Below are positions 35,236-44,325 of a DNA stretch of 64,000 nt, in pieces. Positions within the stretch are counted from its first letter, which is position 1, and every line of letters starts with the position of its first letter. The notes under the pieces were generated by a model. That model did no database searches. It was not told the DNA's origin and was given only the letters and a program-made list of their open reading frames with translations. The position numbers and the translations under genes are program-made. Source of the DNA: JAHRAW01 sp965249835 (GTDB taxonomy: Bacteria > Pseudomonadota > Gammaproteobacteria > Arenicellales > Poriferihabitantaceae); assembly GCA_965249835.1 (NCBI GenBank), contig CBDFMY010000003.1, positions 1,054,001-1,118,000 of the forward strand, given 5' to 3'.

Positions 35236-35262
35236 ATGCAGAAGAACCAGTTGCTCGATTGA
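35236..35262 (+). CDS. Leader mini-ORF MQKNQLLD before AAA ATPase 2
   Basis: Second copy of the conserved eight-codon ORF, 7 nt before the ATG of the second ATPase. The preceding bases (ttaaagagtatact) match those before copy 1. Conservation may only reflect recent duplication of the whole unit, so translation is not proven. Confidence 0.4.
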   Translation: MQKNQLLD

Positions 35263-35269
35263 GCATTGG

Positions 35270-36523
35270 ATGGCGAATGAGGAGGCCATCGTGACACCCA
35301 CAAGAACACGAAATCCGTTTACACCGGGTAGCGGGAAAAGCCCGCCTTATCTGGCCGGTCGGGAAAATGAGCAGAATCGGATTAGAGAGATATTAGCAGA
35401 TATGGCTGATGGGGAGTCGCCTGCCGCCGACATGGTTATGTATGGGCCCCGGGGCATGGGCAAAACCGTGTTATTGCATTGGTTAAAAGATGAAATTAGG
35501 GGATATAAAAAACCACGAATTTTTCATATGAAAAGCAATCAGGTATGCACATGTTCGACCACCGCTAATAAATTAGCAACGCCAGCAAAAATGTGGACGT
35601 TTTTATTGTCTGAGGAAACTTTGGCAGAAAAGGTATTGGGCGGCGAAACAACAGCAGGTGTTAAGGCCGGGGCGTCTGCTGCTGATATAGTTTCGGCTGA
35701 GGCGTTTATTGCTAAGACATGGAAGGAAAAAGAGCCTACTGATGGCGTTTTATTAAACGCTTTGATTTCTCAATGCAAAAAAAATCCCTGGGTGGCTCTG
35801 GTGGATGAAGCACATACCATGGAACCGGGTCTGTGTCGTAGTTTGCTAAACCTGAGTCAAGAGATACGAGAGGAAGCACCTTTTTTACTGGTTCTCGCCG
35901 GCACCCCTGGCTTGGCACATTTCTTGAAGACCGTGGGGGCTAGTTTTGTTGAACGTTCCACGAAAATGGGCATTGCACGATTAGATGCGCAGGCCACTGC
36001 GGACGCTATTGTAAAGCCGTTGCAGGAAGACGGCATAACAGTAGACGCCGATGCTTTGGAACATGTAGTGGAAGACAGCCAGCATTATCCTTACTTCATT
36101 CAACTCTGGGGCGAGGCCCTTTGGGATGTGGCAAAGGAAAAAGACCTGCAAAAACTGACTGCTCAAGAAATTGCCGAAGTAGAAACAAAGATTGAGAACC
36201 GCCGGTTAAACTTTTATGGAGAGCGCAGAAATACATTAGACGAACTTGGACTGCTGCCGGCGGCTGTTGCTATTGCGGCACTATTCCAAGACACGGAAAC
36301 AACCACAAGGGCCACGCTCATAGATGTTATTGCAGATAATTCACCTGTCGATTCACTGGCTACACAGTCGGTTAATGAACATCTGCAAACGCTTATTCGC
36401 CATGAATTTATTTGGAATCCGCCGGACACAGATTTATATGAGGCGGGCATTCCGAGTTTAATGAGATATGTCCTGGACCGGCAGCGCGAGCATGTGCAAA
36501 AAGTATCGCCGGCAGCAGAATGA
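35270..36523 (+). CDS. AAA ATPase (ORC/Cdc6-like), paralogue 2
   Basis: 417 aa. Walker A MYGPRGMGKTVLLHWLKDE; Walker B WVALVDEAHTMEPGLC; then the same LLVLAGTPGLAHFLKTVGA as in copy 1. The ends of the protein match copy 1 almost residue for residue, while residues about 75-165 differ and are 20 residues longer, including a Cys pair in QVCTCSTTANKLATP. The pattern is conserved motor parts with a changed insert between Walker A and Walker B. It is likely the product of tandem duplication followed by diversification or recombination in the middle. Role unknown. Confidence 0.8.
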   Translation: MANEEAIVTPTRTRNPFTPGSGKSPPYLAGRENEQNRIREILADMADGESPAADMVMYGPRGMGKTVLLHWLKDEIRGYKKPRIFHMKSNQVCTCSTTANKLATPAKMWTFLLSEETLAEKVLGGETTAGVKAGASAADIVSAEAFIAKTWKEKEPTDGVLLNALISQCKKNPWVALVDEAHTMEPGLCRSLLNLSQEIREEAPFLLVLAGTPGLAHFLKTVGASFVERSTKMGIARLDAQATADAIVKPLQEDGITVDADALEHVVEDSQHYPYFIQLWGEALWDVAKEKDLQKLTAQEIAEVETKIENRRLNFYGERRNTLDELGLLPAAVAIAALFQDTETTTRATLIDVIADNSPVDSLATQSVNEHLQTLIRHEFIWNPPDTDLYEAGIPSLMRYVLDRQREHVQKVSPAAE

Positions 36524-36680
36524 GTCACGCTACGCGTGACGACATTAATAGTCCAACTCCGCCGGACTTTTTATTCTCAATGTGCCTTTGGCATCTCAAC
36601 GCGCTTTTGCCCTCTCAATTCACCATTGCCTCCCCAGCCCGGCGACAAAAAGGCAAGCGTCACTAACACAACGGAATCAA
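36521..36680 (+). repeat. Dispersed repeat, copy after AAA ATPase 2
   Basis: GAGTCACGCTACGCGTGACG (palindromic core GTCACGCtacGCGTGAC) overlaps the ATPase 2 stop region. Then come agtccaactccgccggac and ttctcaatgtgcctttggca as in the copy after ATPase 1. It fills the space up to the convergent cyclase gene; no ORF of its own. Confidence 0.85.
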
Positions 36681-37562
36681 CTAAGGCAGCAACGCAAATA
36701 TGCGCGCTTGCGCTTGTGAACCGTCGCGCACCGGCAGCACGCCGATGACCACGGTGGCGCCGGTGGCCGGCAGTGCATCAAGGGACGCCATATTCTCCAC
36801 CTGATATTTATTGGCGGCCAGCATTACCACATGGGCGGCGAAGGTTTGGGAAGGCCCGTGGTCAAGGCTCAGCGTGTCAATGCCAATGCCGGCGACATCC
36901 CGCTCTACCAGCAACCTGGCGGCATCCGCCGAGAAGCCGGGGAAGCGCATCACGTTGTCGCCATCCATGTTGATATATTTTTGCGGATTATCGAAGCGGT
37001 CGTGCCAGCCGGTGTTCATGACGAACAGCGAATTGGCCGGCACCTTGCCGTGTTGCGCTTCCCAGTTTCGGATATCCGCCGGGGTCAGTTCGTAGTCGTT
37101 ATCCGCGGCGGATGCGCGCTTGGCATCCAGCACCACTATCGGCACGATCAACTGCGCGAGCGACAACTGGTTGATGGGTTTGTTGCCCTTGATAAAATGA
37201 GACGGCGCATCCACGTGCGTGCCGGTGTTCTCGCCCATGATGAATTTATGCAACTGGTAGCCGCCGGTGTCGTAGTCCACCAAGCGCTCTTTTTTGAATG
37301 GCACGCCGCCGGGCCAAAACGCCATGTCATCGTGCATCGGGTGGGTGAGGTCTATGGCTTTGCCGGCGGTGAATGGTTGGATGTCAATGCCAGCATGTTT
37401 ATGCGCCAACGCAATGGTTGATGTCATGCCGAGTGTCATGCCAAGTGCCATGATGCTCGCCGCAAAGAATGTCGCAGTGCCATGGATGCGTCGCACGAGC
37501 GACCGATTTGGTTTGATTGAATGTTTGATTTGGCTACCTTCTATTGATTGATGTGGGCGCAT
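36681..37562 (-). CDS. Exported cyclase-family (kynurenine formamidase-like) metal hydrolase
   Basis: A 293-aa protein. An N-terminal signal region (RRIHGTATFFAASIMALGMT, cleavage near IALAHK) predicts export to the periplasm. The cyclase-family metal site is MGENTGTHVDAPSHFIKG (HxxxDxP-type) around residue 110. IDLTHPMHDDMAFWPG is also typical. Relatives hydrolyse formamides or lactam-like bonds (KynB, isatin hydrolase); the substrate is unknown. Start ATG 37562 used; ATG at residue 38 would shorten the signal. Convergent with AAA ATPase 2, divergent from mlaF. Confidence 0.82.
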   Translation of the reverse strand: MRPHQSIEGSQIKHSIKPNRSLVRRIHGTATFFAASIMALGMTLGMTSTIALAHKHAGIDIQPFTAGKAIDLTHPMHDDMAFWPGGVPFKKERLVDYDTGGYQLHKFIMGENTGTHVDAPSHFIKGNKPINQLSLAQLIVPIVVLDAKRASAADNDYELTPADIRNWEAQHGKVPANSLFVMNTGWHDRFDNPQKYINMDGDNVMRFPGFSADAARLLVERDVAGIGIDTLSLDHGPSQTFAAHVVMLAANKYQVENMASLDALPATGATVVIGVLPVRDGSQAQARIFALLP

Positions 37563-37667
37563 AATGATAACCCGAAGTGGCGCGGCAAAGTCACTGCATC
37601 GCCGCTACCCGGCTGCGGTCATTCTGCTACAATGCGTCGTCTGTTCCGCAACGACTCCGACCACACG

Positions 37668-38513
37668 ATGACTCGTGCGCAATCCCAACATTTTTCCGGC
37701 AAGGACGAGGCTGATTTGTTCGACGACCCGATGGTAGTGGCGAAAGATATTCACTTTTCTTTCGGGCGACACAACATATACCATGGCCTCAACATCATCA
37801 TTCCACGCGGCAAGGTGACCGTGATCATGGGACCCAGCGGTTGCGGCAAGTCAACCTTTTTGAGTTTGGTGGGTGGCCGCTTGCGACCGCATCGCGGCAG
37901 CCTGCGGTTCGACGGCGCGACCATTCCGACTCGCGGTGACCGCCGATTGTTCGAGATGCGGCGCAAAATGGGTATGCTGTTCCAGAGCAGCGCGTTGCTC
38001 ACCGACTTGTCGGTGTTCGACAATGTTGCCTTCCCGCTGCGCGAACAAACCGATTTGCCGGAACAACTAATTCGCATTCTGGTGCTACTGAAACTTGAGA
38101 TGGTCGGTCTGCGTGGCGCGCGCGGCTTGATGCCCGCGGAGTTGTCCGGCGGCATGCAGCGGCGGGTGGCGTTGGCGCGGGCGATTGCGCTGGACCCGCA
38201 GATGATTATGTATGACGAGCCTTTCGTTGGCCTTGACCCGATTTCCATGGGGGTCATCGTCAAACTGATTCGCGAGTTGAACGACGCGCTCGCATTGACT
38301 TCGGTAATCGTTACCCACGATGTGATTGAGGGACGCAGCATCGCCGATTATTTGTATCTGATCGGCGACGGCAAAGTCATCGGGCAAGGCTCGCCGGAGG
38401 AAATGGAGCATAGCGACTTGCCGCAGGTGAAGCAGTTTATGAATGGCTTGCCCGATGGCCCGGTCGGGTATCACTATCCGGCCACAGATTATCGCGCCGA
38501 CCTCGCCGAATGA
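37668..38513 (+). CDS. mlaF: MlaF, phospholipid ABC transporter ATPase
   Basis: ATPase of the MlaFEDB complex in the inner membrane, which moves phospholipid to or from the outer membrane to keep lipid asymmetry. Walker A IMGPSGCGKSTFLSLVGG, signature LSGGMQRRVALARAIAL, Walker B MIMYDEPFVGLDP, H-loop IVTHD. The C-terminal VKQFMNGLPDGPVGYHYPA is typical of MlaF. ATG 37668 gives 281 aa; ATG 37632 is an alternative. The stop overlaps mlaE (ATGA). Confidence 0.95.
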   Translation: MTRAQSQHFSGKDEADLFDDPMVVAKDIHFSFGRHNIYHGLNIIIPRGKVTVIMGPSGCGKSTFLSLVGGRLRPHRGSLRFDGATIPTRGDRRLFEMRRKMGMLFQSSALLTDLSVFDNVAFPLREQTDLPEQLIRILVLLKLEMVGLRGARGLMPAELSGGMQRRVALARAIALDPQMIMYDEPFVGLDPISMGVIVKLIRELNDALALTSVIVTHDVIEGRSIADYLYLIGDGKVIGQGSPEEMEHSDLPQVKQFMNGLPDGPVGYHYPATDYRADLAE

Positions 38514-39301
38514 ATGGCGCAGTGAAACTGCTTGCCGGTCTCGGTGCTTGGGCGATTTCTTTTATTGCCCGGTTGGGGGCATCGTTTCTGTTTTTGTTGC
38601 GAGCGTTGGCCGGCGCGGCGCGCGCGTTGCCGCGCTTCTCGCTGGTGGTGGAGCAGTTGTATGCCATCGGCGTTTTGACCATGCTGATTATCGTGGTGTC
38701 GGGGTTGTTCGTCGGCATGGTGCTGGGCTTGCAGGGCTATTATCAACTGGTCAATTTCAGTGCCGAATCCAGCCTCGGTTTGGTGGTCGCGTTGTTTTTG
38801 GTGCGTGAACTGGGCCCGGTGCTGGCGGCATTGTTGTTTGCCGGACGCGCCGGCTCGGCACTGACCGCGGAGATCGGTTTGATGAAAGCCACCGAGCAAT
38901 TGGCCGCCATGGAGATGATGGCGGTGGACCCGATGGTGCGTGTTATCGGTCCGCGTTTTGTCGCCGGGCTTATCGCCATGCCACTACTGGCGGCGATGCT
39001 CAGCGCGGTCGGTGTATTGGGCGGGTATTTGATTGGCCACGGCCAGTTTGGCGTGGATGCCGGGGTATACTGGTCGTCCATGCAAAACGGCGTGGATTTG
39101 GTGGACGATGTGTTCAACGGCATAATCAAAAGCGTGGTGTTCGGCTTCGTGATTACCTGGGTGGCGTTGTTCGAAGGTTACGCCGCGCCGCCGACCGCCG
39201 AGGGCGTCAGTCGAGCGACCACGCGCACCGTGGTGACCTCGTCGCTGGCGGTGCTGGGCGGCGACTATATTTTAACCGCATTAATGTTTGGAGGTTTGTA
39301 G
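38510..39301 (+). CDS. mlaE: MlaE, phospholipid ABC transporter permease
   Basis: 263-aa inner-membrane permease with five or six hydrophobic segments. Typical MlaE stretch: FLVRELGPVLAALLFAGRAG, then SALTAEIGLMKATEQLAAME. Pairs as a dimer with MlaF and the MlaD hexamer. Starts with ATGA overlap on mlaF and ends in a one-base overlap with mlaD (TAGTG). Confidence 0.95.
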   Translation: MNGAVKLLAGLGAWAISFIARLGASFLFLLRALAGAARALPRFSLVVEQLYAIGVLTMLIIVVSGLFVGMVLGLQGYYQLVNFSAESSLGLVVALFLVRELGPVLAALLFAGRAGSALTAEIGLMKATEQLAAMEMMAVDPMVRVIGPRFVAGLIAMPLLAAMLSAVGVLGGYLIGHGQFGVDAGVYWSSMQNGVDLVDDVFNGIIKSVVFGFVITWVALFEGYAAPPTAEGVSRATTRTVVTSSLAVLGGDYILTALMFGGL

Positions 39302-39768
39302 TGGAACGAAAAAGCATTGAGATATGGGTCGGGATTTTCATCCTCGCAGGATTGGCCGCGCTGATCATGCTGGCGATGCAGGTAAGCAATGCCGGCGGCG
39401 GTAGCGGCGATACCTTCCGCATCAGCGCGAATTTCAATAACATCGGCGGACTCAATGCAAAGGCACCGGTGATGATCGGCGGCGTGCGCGTTGGGCGGGT
39501 CGGCGAAATATACATCGACAAAGAAAGTTATCGCGCGGTGGTGGGAATGGATCTGGACACGCGCTACGACAACCTGCCCATCGACACCAGCGCCTCTATC
39601 TTCACCGCCGGATTGCTCGGCGCGCAGTTCGTCGGGTTGCAGGTCGGTGGCGAAGATATTTATCTGGAAGAGGGCGACCGTCTCGACATCACCCAGGACG
39701 CGATTCAACTGGAAGAATTGATTGGCCAATTTTTGTTCAGCCAGGGCATGGACGGCGGTGCGCAATAA
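39301..39768 (+). CDS. mlaD: MlaD, MCE-domain lipid-binding subunit
   Basis: 155 aa. Single N-terminal membrane helix (EIWVGIFILAGLAALIMLAM), then one MCE domain with FNNIGGLNAKAPVMIGGVRV and LDTRYDNLPIDTSASIFTAG. Forms a hexameric periplasmic ring. Starts at GTG 39301, overlapping the mlaE stop by one base. Confidence 0.95.
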   Translation: MERKSIEIWVGIFILAGLAALIMLAMQVSNAGGGSGDTFRISANFNNIGGLNAKAPVMIGGVRVGRVGEIYIDKESYRAVVGMDLDTRYDNLPIDTSASIFTAGLLGAQFVGLQVGGEDIYLEEGDRLDITQDAIQLEELIGQFLFSQGMDGGAQ

Positions 39769-39794
39769 TCAACACCCTCAATGATAATTGCACG

Positions 39795-40439
39795 ATGAAA
39801 AAAATGTATAAGTATACGGTTGTTGCCAGGCTGGTCATCGGCGCCATGTTGTTGCTTGCGCAAATGCCAGTGGCGACATCATCGGCGATGGAAAAACCGC
39901 TCATGTTGATCGAGCAGACGGTGCAAACCCTGCTCGATGAATTCACCGACAAGCGGGAATGGTTTGAAGCCGACAAGAGTAAATTATTCGAGTTGGTGGA
40001 GCGGGTCGCGGTGCCGCTGTTCGACTTCAAGCGAATCACCAAACTGGTGCTGGCGCGCAACTGGCGACAGGCAAGCGCACAGCAGCGCGATGAATTCGGC
40101 ACCGAGTTCAAGAAATTGTTGATTGGCACCTACGCCATCGCGCTTTTCCAATACACCGGCGACCAAAAGATGACCTTCACCGACTCGGAAATCACCGAAC
40201 GCAAGGGACGCAAATTCGCCGTGGTGCATTCCGAAGTCGCACTCAGCGCAGTGCCGCCGGTCGCGGTGGATTACGCGCTGATTCTGGACAAGGACGGCAA
40301 CTGGAAAATATACAACCTGACCATCGGCGGCATTAACATGATCACCAACTACCGCAACACTTACGCCGCCGCCATCGGTAACCTCGGCATAGACGGCGTG
40401 ATCGAGTCGATGAAAATCGCCAACGCAAAAAAACTGTGA
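39795..40439 (+). CDS. mlaC: MlaC, periplasmic phospholipid carrier
   Basis: 214 aa with signal peptide (YTVVARLVIGAMLLLAQMPV, cleavage near ATSSA). The MlaC fold is shown by VAVPLFDFKRITKLVLARNW and VDYALILDKDGNWKIYNLTI. It shuttles phospholipid between the MlaA complex and MlaFEDB. 26 nt after mlaD; stop overlaps mlaB (TGATG). Confidence 0.94.
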   Translation: MKKMYKYTVVARLVIGAMLLLAQMPVATSSAMEKPLMLIEQTVQTLLDEFTDKREWFEADKSKLFELVERVAVPLFDFKRITKLVLARNWRQASAQQRDEFGTEFKKLLIGTYAIALFQYTGDQKMTFTDSEITERKGRKFAVVHSEVALSAVPPVAVDYALILDKDGNWKIYNLTIGGINMITNYRNTYAAAIGNLGIDGVIESMKIANAKKL

Positions 40440-40714
40440 TGCAAACCGACCAACCCATGGAATTGGATGGCGACCTTACGTTGCAAACCGTGCGCGCATG
40501 GTTCGAGCAAACGCCGCATTTCGGTCAAACTCAAGGGGAAATGTGTGTGAACCTCGCCAACCTGCGCGAAGTCGACAGCGCCGGCCTTGCTTTGTTGGTG
40601 CACTGGTGCAACCGCGCCAACGCGTCATCCGGCCAATTAACCTTCATCAACGCCCCCCGACCACTGCGCCAACTCGCGAAAATAAGCGGGTTGGAAGAAT
40701 TGTTCGGCGAGTAA
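40439..40714 (+). CDS. mlaB: MlaB, STAS-domain subunit
   Basis: 91 aa. STAS core LANLREVDSAGLALLVHWCN and ISGLEELFGE; the conserved Ser in DSAG is the usual STAS site. MlaB binds MlaF and is needed for its activity. ATG 40439 overlaps the mlaC stop; completes mlaFEDCB. Confidence 0.92.
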   Translation: MQTDQPMELDGDLTLQTVRAWFEQTPHFGQTQGEMCVNLANLREVDSAGLALLVHWCNRANASSGQLTFINAPRPLRQLAKISGLEELFGE

Positions 40715-40755
40715 CGGCTTGCCAATCAGGTGTCAGTAGCGGCATAATTCACCGC

Positions 40756-40992
40756 ATGTCCACCCCCGAACAAATTCAACACTGGATTCAAACTGGCTTG
40801 CCGGGTGCCGAGGTCAGTGTTGATGGCGATGGTCGTCATTTTGAAGCACTGATTATCGATGACAACTTCAAAGATAAATCTCTGATTCAGCGTCACCAGA
40901 TGGTGTATCACGCCCTCGGTGATAAAATGCAGGCGGAAATCCACGCGCTTTCCATGAAAACGCTGACACCCGAAGAGCATAGCGCGCTTTAA
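40756..40992 (+). CDS. ibaG: BolA-family protein IbaG
   Basis: 78 aa BolA-type protein: LPGAEVSVDGDGRHFEALII (beta core), RHQMVYHALGDKMQAEIHAL. IbaG binds a [2Fe-2S] cluster with monothiol glutaredoxins and helps in iron-sulphur maturation. It is the usual neighbour of mlaB in Gammaproteobacteria, and here a CGFS glutaredoxin follows 38 nt later. ATG 40756. Confidence 0.92.
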   Translation: MSTPEQIQHWIQTGLPGAEVSVDGDGRHFEALIIDDNFKDKSLIQRHQMVYHALGDKMQAEIHALSMKTLTPEEHSAL

Positions 40993-41030
40993 CCCCGGTA
41001 ACCTTTATCCTTACATGCGAGGCAACTGAA

Positions 41031-41342
41031 ATGTCTGTCCAGGAAAAACTGAAAGAAGTAATTAAGAGCAACGAAGTAGTTTTATTCATGAAAGGCACGC
41101 CGGATTTTCCCCAGTGCGGGTTTTCCGGACGTACTTCGCAGATTCTCAAGGCGTGCGACGCGCCGTTTGCATCGGTGGATGTGCTTGCCGATGATTCGGT
41201 GCGACAGGGAATCAAAGAATACTCGAAATGGCCAACCGTGCCGCAGTTGTATGTGCGCGGCGAATTTATCGGCGGCTGCGACATCATGACTGAACTATAT
41301 GAGAACGGCGAATTGCAAAAGATTTTGAAGCCGGAGGCATGA
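41031..41342 (+). CDS. grxD: Monothiol glutaredoxin Grx4
   Basis: 103 aa. The CGFS active site is in TPDFPQCGFSGRTSQIL; glutathione-binding WPTVPQLYV and GGCDIM follow. With BolA/IbaG it carries [2Fe-2S] clusters. Normal length for GrxD. Adjacent to ibaG, which supports a functional pair. Confidence 0.95.
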   Translation: MSVQEKLKEVIKSNEVVLFMKGTPDFPQCGFSGRTSQILKACDAPFASVDVLADDSVRQGIKEYSKWPTVPQLYVRGEFIGGCDIMTELYENGELQKILKPEA

Positions 41343-41751
41343 CCGGAGGATTGAGTCACGCTGCGCCGGACTTTTTTCTAGTTTACTTTTGGCGTTTCAA
41401 CTCGCTTTTGTCCTCTCAATTCACTATTACTTATAATTCGTCATCCTCGCCGGCAGGCGGGGATTCAGATGCGGCGAAGCCGCGCAATAGCGGCGGCTTT
41501 GCCGCGATATTCTATGCAGGAATGACGAGGCGGGAAGCGTGTTGTTCGGCTCTCGCGTCCTGCTCCGCCGAACTACCCGCCGTCCCTGGCGATAAACTGG
41601 ATTATCCGGCCAATAATATGTGCCGGGCAATGACGGGTTGGGGAGACAATGGTAAGTCGGAAGGCGATGAGTCCTTTTGAGAAGACAATGGTAAATAATT
41701 GTCACGCAAAGCGTGACACTAAAACGGCGTTGCTTTGACGAACAAGCACCG
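41343..41751. repeat. Dispersed repeats between grxD and the Rieske oxygenase
   Basis: No gene seen over about 400 bp. 41344-41465 is a degenerate copy of the repeat after the AAA ATPase genes (gagtcacgctgcgccggact, then cattcgtcatcctc-like bases). 41661-41700 carries gatgagtccttttgagaaga as at 59632-59650. GTCACGCaaaGCGTGAC (41700-41717) is a perfect REP-like palindrome close to the oxygenase stop. Confidence 0.8.
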
Positions 41752-42960
41752 TTACCCCAGTCCCGTGCGATATTTTCGCGCAACCCATTGATGAAAATGA
41801 TGGGTTGGCCCATCCATCGCCGGCGAGAACACGCCACCTTGAAAACCCGGCGAATTTCGCCCAAGTTGCAATCCTTCCACCGCGCTGATGTCCTCGAAAA
41901 AAACTCCTTGCCATGCCTTGAAGTTGGATTGTCGAGCGGGCAGGTAGCGGTCGGCGGTGGCACCGTCACCGACATAAAAGATTCGGAGGTTTTCACGAAT
42001 CCGCTCCGGCTCGAGGGGATGAATGATGAGTGCGTAAAAATGATTCACCTGAAACCCCAATAGCAGGTTCGGATAAAAGGTCGGGTATTCGGCGATTTCG
42101 TGTTTGTCTTCGGGCCAGTCGGGGAAAACCGGCAAGTCGTCGGCACCGTCAAGCACCGGATTGAAAGTGTTGGTGCCCTGACCGGCGAAATCATCGGAAA
42201 TCATCATGGCGTAATGGCGGTTGAGGGGCGAGTAGTCATTCAGCGATGGATGAACCCACGGCAGGTGATAGGCCTCGCAATAATTTTCCACCGCCAGTTT
42301 CCAGTTGCAGTTGGCTTCAAAGGAAAGGTCAGCGTCCAGTTCCGAAGCACTGAGGGAGGCCGCGCCGTTGGCACCGATGTATGGACGATAGCGGTCAATG
42401 AGCGGTGCCGCATACTCACTGAACTGCGGCGCATCGGCGCTCAGGTTGATAAACAAAACTCCCATCCAGCAATGCGAACGCACCGACTTCAAACCGTGGG
42501 CATCAGCGCAAAACCCCTCGGCGTGGTGGTTGTCGACACCGCCGATATGTGGCGTCGCCTTGAGCGCGCCGCTGAGGTCGTAGGTCCAAGCGTGATACGG
42601 GCAGACCAGCAGCCCGTTGGTTTTTTTCGGCTCGCGCACCAGTCGCATTCCGCGGTGGCTGCAGACGTTGTGAAAAACCGCCAGGTCGCCGTTTTGGTCG
42701 TACACGATCAGTAGCGGCAGACCCATAAAGTCCACCGGCGTGACCATGCCCGAATCGCGATGGTCATCGCAAAAAGCCAGCGCCGTCCAGGTTTTGGCAA
42801 ACAAATGATCACGCTCAAAGTGATAAAATTCCCGGTCGGTGTAGGCGGCGTTGGGCATGCCGCGCGCATCGGCGATGGGACGCTCCACCGCGGCAAGGTG
42901 GTCGAGAGAGATGGATTGCGTCAAGGTCGCGCTCATGTTCGGTCTCATGTTCAGTTTCAT
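41752..42960 (-). CDS. Rieske-type ring-hydroxylating/demethylating oxygenase, alpha subunit
   Basis: About 402 aa. Rieske [2Fe-2S] site: CSHRG, then 17 residues, then CPYHAW (residues about 95-125). Mononuclear iron: ENYCEAYHLPWVHPSL (about 215). The sequence resembles GbcA/CntA-like enzymes that demethylate or cleave quaternary amines such as glycine betaine or carnitine, more than aromatic dioxygenases, but this is by eye. Reductase partner not in the window. ATG 42960 chosen; further ATGs at 42948 and 42936. Divergent from the polyamine-binding protein gene. Confidence 0.85.
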   Translation of the reverse strand: MKLNMRPNMSATLTQSISLDHLAAVERPIADARGMPNAAYTDREFYHFERDHLFAKTWTALAFCDDHRDSGMVTPVDFMGLPLLIVYDQNGDLAVFHNVCSHRGMRLVREPKKTNGLLVCPYHAWTYDLSGALKATPHIGGVDNHHAEGFCADAHGLKSVRSHCWMGVLFINLSADAPQFSEYAAPLIDRYRPYIGANGAASLSASELDADLSFEANCNWKLAVENYCEAYHLPWVHPSLNDYSPLNRHYAMMISDDFAGQGTNTFNPVLDGADDLPVFPDWPEDKHEIAEYPTFYPNLLLGFQVNHFYALIIHPLEPERIRENLRIFYVGDGATADRYLPARQSNFKAWQGVFFEDISAVEGLQLGRNSPGFQGGVFSPAMDGPTHHFHQWVARKYRTGLG

Positions 42961-43201
42961 GTTGTCCGCCGGGCTACTCAAAGTGCCAATCGTTGCACCC
43001 CGACGGGCAATCAGGCAAGCGATTTTATACGCCGTAATGTTATAAAAAACAACAGCACTCCGTCTATGCCCCCCGGTCCATCAATTTACCCCACGGTTTT
43101 CGGCTACGGGCATATTGACACCGCCGCCGGATGCTGGCAGTATTTTTATGCTATTCATTATTCGTGTTACTCATTTTTACCATCACTACTGGAGAATCAT
43201 C

Positions 43202-44266
43202 ATGAAACATCATCGTATTTCGCGCCGCGCTTTTTTAGCAGCCGGCGGAGCCGTTGCCGCCGGTCTTCACCTGCCAGGCTTCGGTGCTGAGGAGAAAAAA
43301 CTTAATTTTTACAACTGGGACACCTACATCGGCGAGACCACGCTGGACGACTTCCAATCCGCCACCGGCGTTGAAGTCAAAATGGATTTATTCGGAGACA
43401 ACGCCGAGTTGTTCGCTAAGATGCGCGAAGGCAACCCCGGCTATGATGTAATCGTGCCGACCAACGATTTTGTCGAGCGCATGTGGCGTGCCAATTTGCT
43501 CCAGCCAATCGACCACAGCGCGGTTCCGAACTTCCGTAAAAACATCAGCAAACTTTTTCAAGACGCGGACTTTGACCCCGGCCGAAAATATTCCATGCCG
43601 TATATGTGGGGAACCATGGGCATCGGCTATCGCAAATCCAAAGTTGCGCGTCCCGATTCGTGGTCGGCGGTGTGGGGCGAGCAGTCCAATAAATACGCCG
43701 GCAAGATCGGCTGGATCAGCGAGCCGGGTTCAATGCTCGGCATGGCGATGCGCTATCTTGGCTACTCGTTCAACTCCGTGGACGCCGGCGAAATTCGCCA
43801 AGCCGCCGACCAGTTAATCAAGTATAAAAAGAATGTCAAAGGCGTGTTTGAAGACAACGGGCAAGACCTGCTGGCTGCCGGCGAATGTGATCTGGTGGTA
43901 GAATGGAACGGCGACATTGCGCAACTCATCAACGAAGACCCCGATGTCGATTATGTCATTCCAAACGAAGGCGGCTATTACTGGCAGGACTGCTTGTGCA
44001 TTCCGACCGGTGCGCCGCATCCGCAAAACGCACACGCTTTCATCAACTTTTTGATGGACGCCGAAATTGGCCGCGACTTGGCGGAATACATCGAATACGC
44101 CACCTCCAACGCCGCGGCGCGCGAACTGATGGATGATTCCTACAACAAAAACCCGGCCATCTTTCCACCGGAAGATGTGCTTGCCCAACTCGAACCGTCG
44201 CTGTATCTCGGTGAAGAACGCGCGCAACTCATCGACGAGGAATGGACGCGTGTTCTGGCGTCGTGA
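43202..44266 (+). CDS. Periplasmic spermidine/putrescine-binding protein (PotD/PotF family)
   Basis: 354 aa. Twin-arginine-like signal (ISRRAFLAAGGAVAAGLHL). Then LNFYNWDTYIGETTLDDF and YDVIVPTNDFVERMWR, the typical PotD/F N-lobe, and VVEWNGDIAQLI, GGYYWQDCLCIPTGAPHPQN. It captures polyamines for the ABC importer encoded by the permease and ATPase genes at 46120-48963. PotF rather than PotD type is likely but not certain. A 53-nt gap separates it from the glutaminase gene. Confidence 0.9.
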   Translation: MKHHRISRRAFLAAGGAVAAGLHLPGFGAEEKKLNFYNWDTYIGETTLDDFQSATGVEVKMDLFGDNAELFAKMREGNPGYDVIVPTNDFVERMWRANLLQPIDHSAVPNFRKNISKLFQDADFDPGRKYSMPYMWGTMGIGYRKSKVARPDSWSAVWGEQSNKYAGKIGWISEPGSMLGMAMRYLGYSFNSVDAGEIRQAADQLIKYKKNVKGVFEDNGQDLLAAGECDLVVEWNGDIAQLINEDPDVDYVIPNEGGYYWQDCLCIPTGAPHPQNAHAFINFLMDAEIGRDLAEYIEYATSNAAARELMDDSYNKNPAIFPPEDVLAQLEPSLYLGEERAQLIDEEWTRVLAS

Positions 44267-44325
44267 TCTGGGCCGGGCCTCCTGACGGTGAACCGTTGCT
44301 AATGCGCTAAGTCACAGACAAAGCA

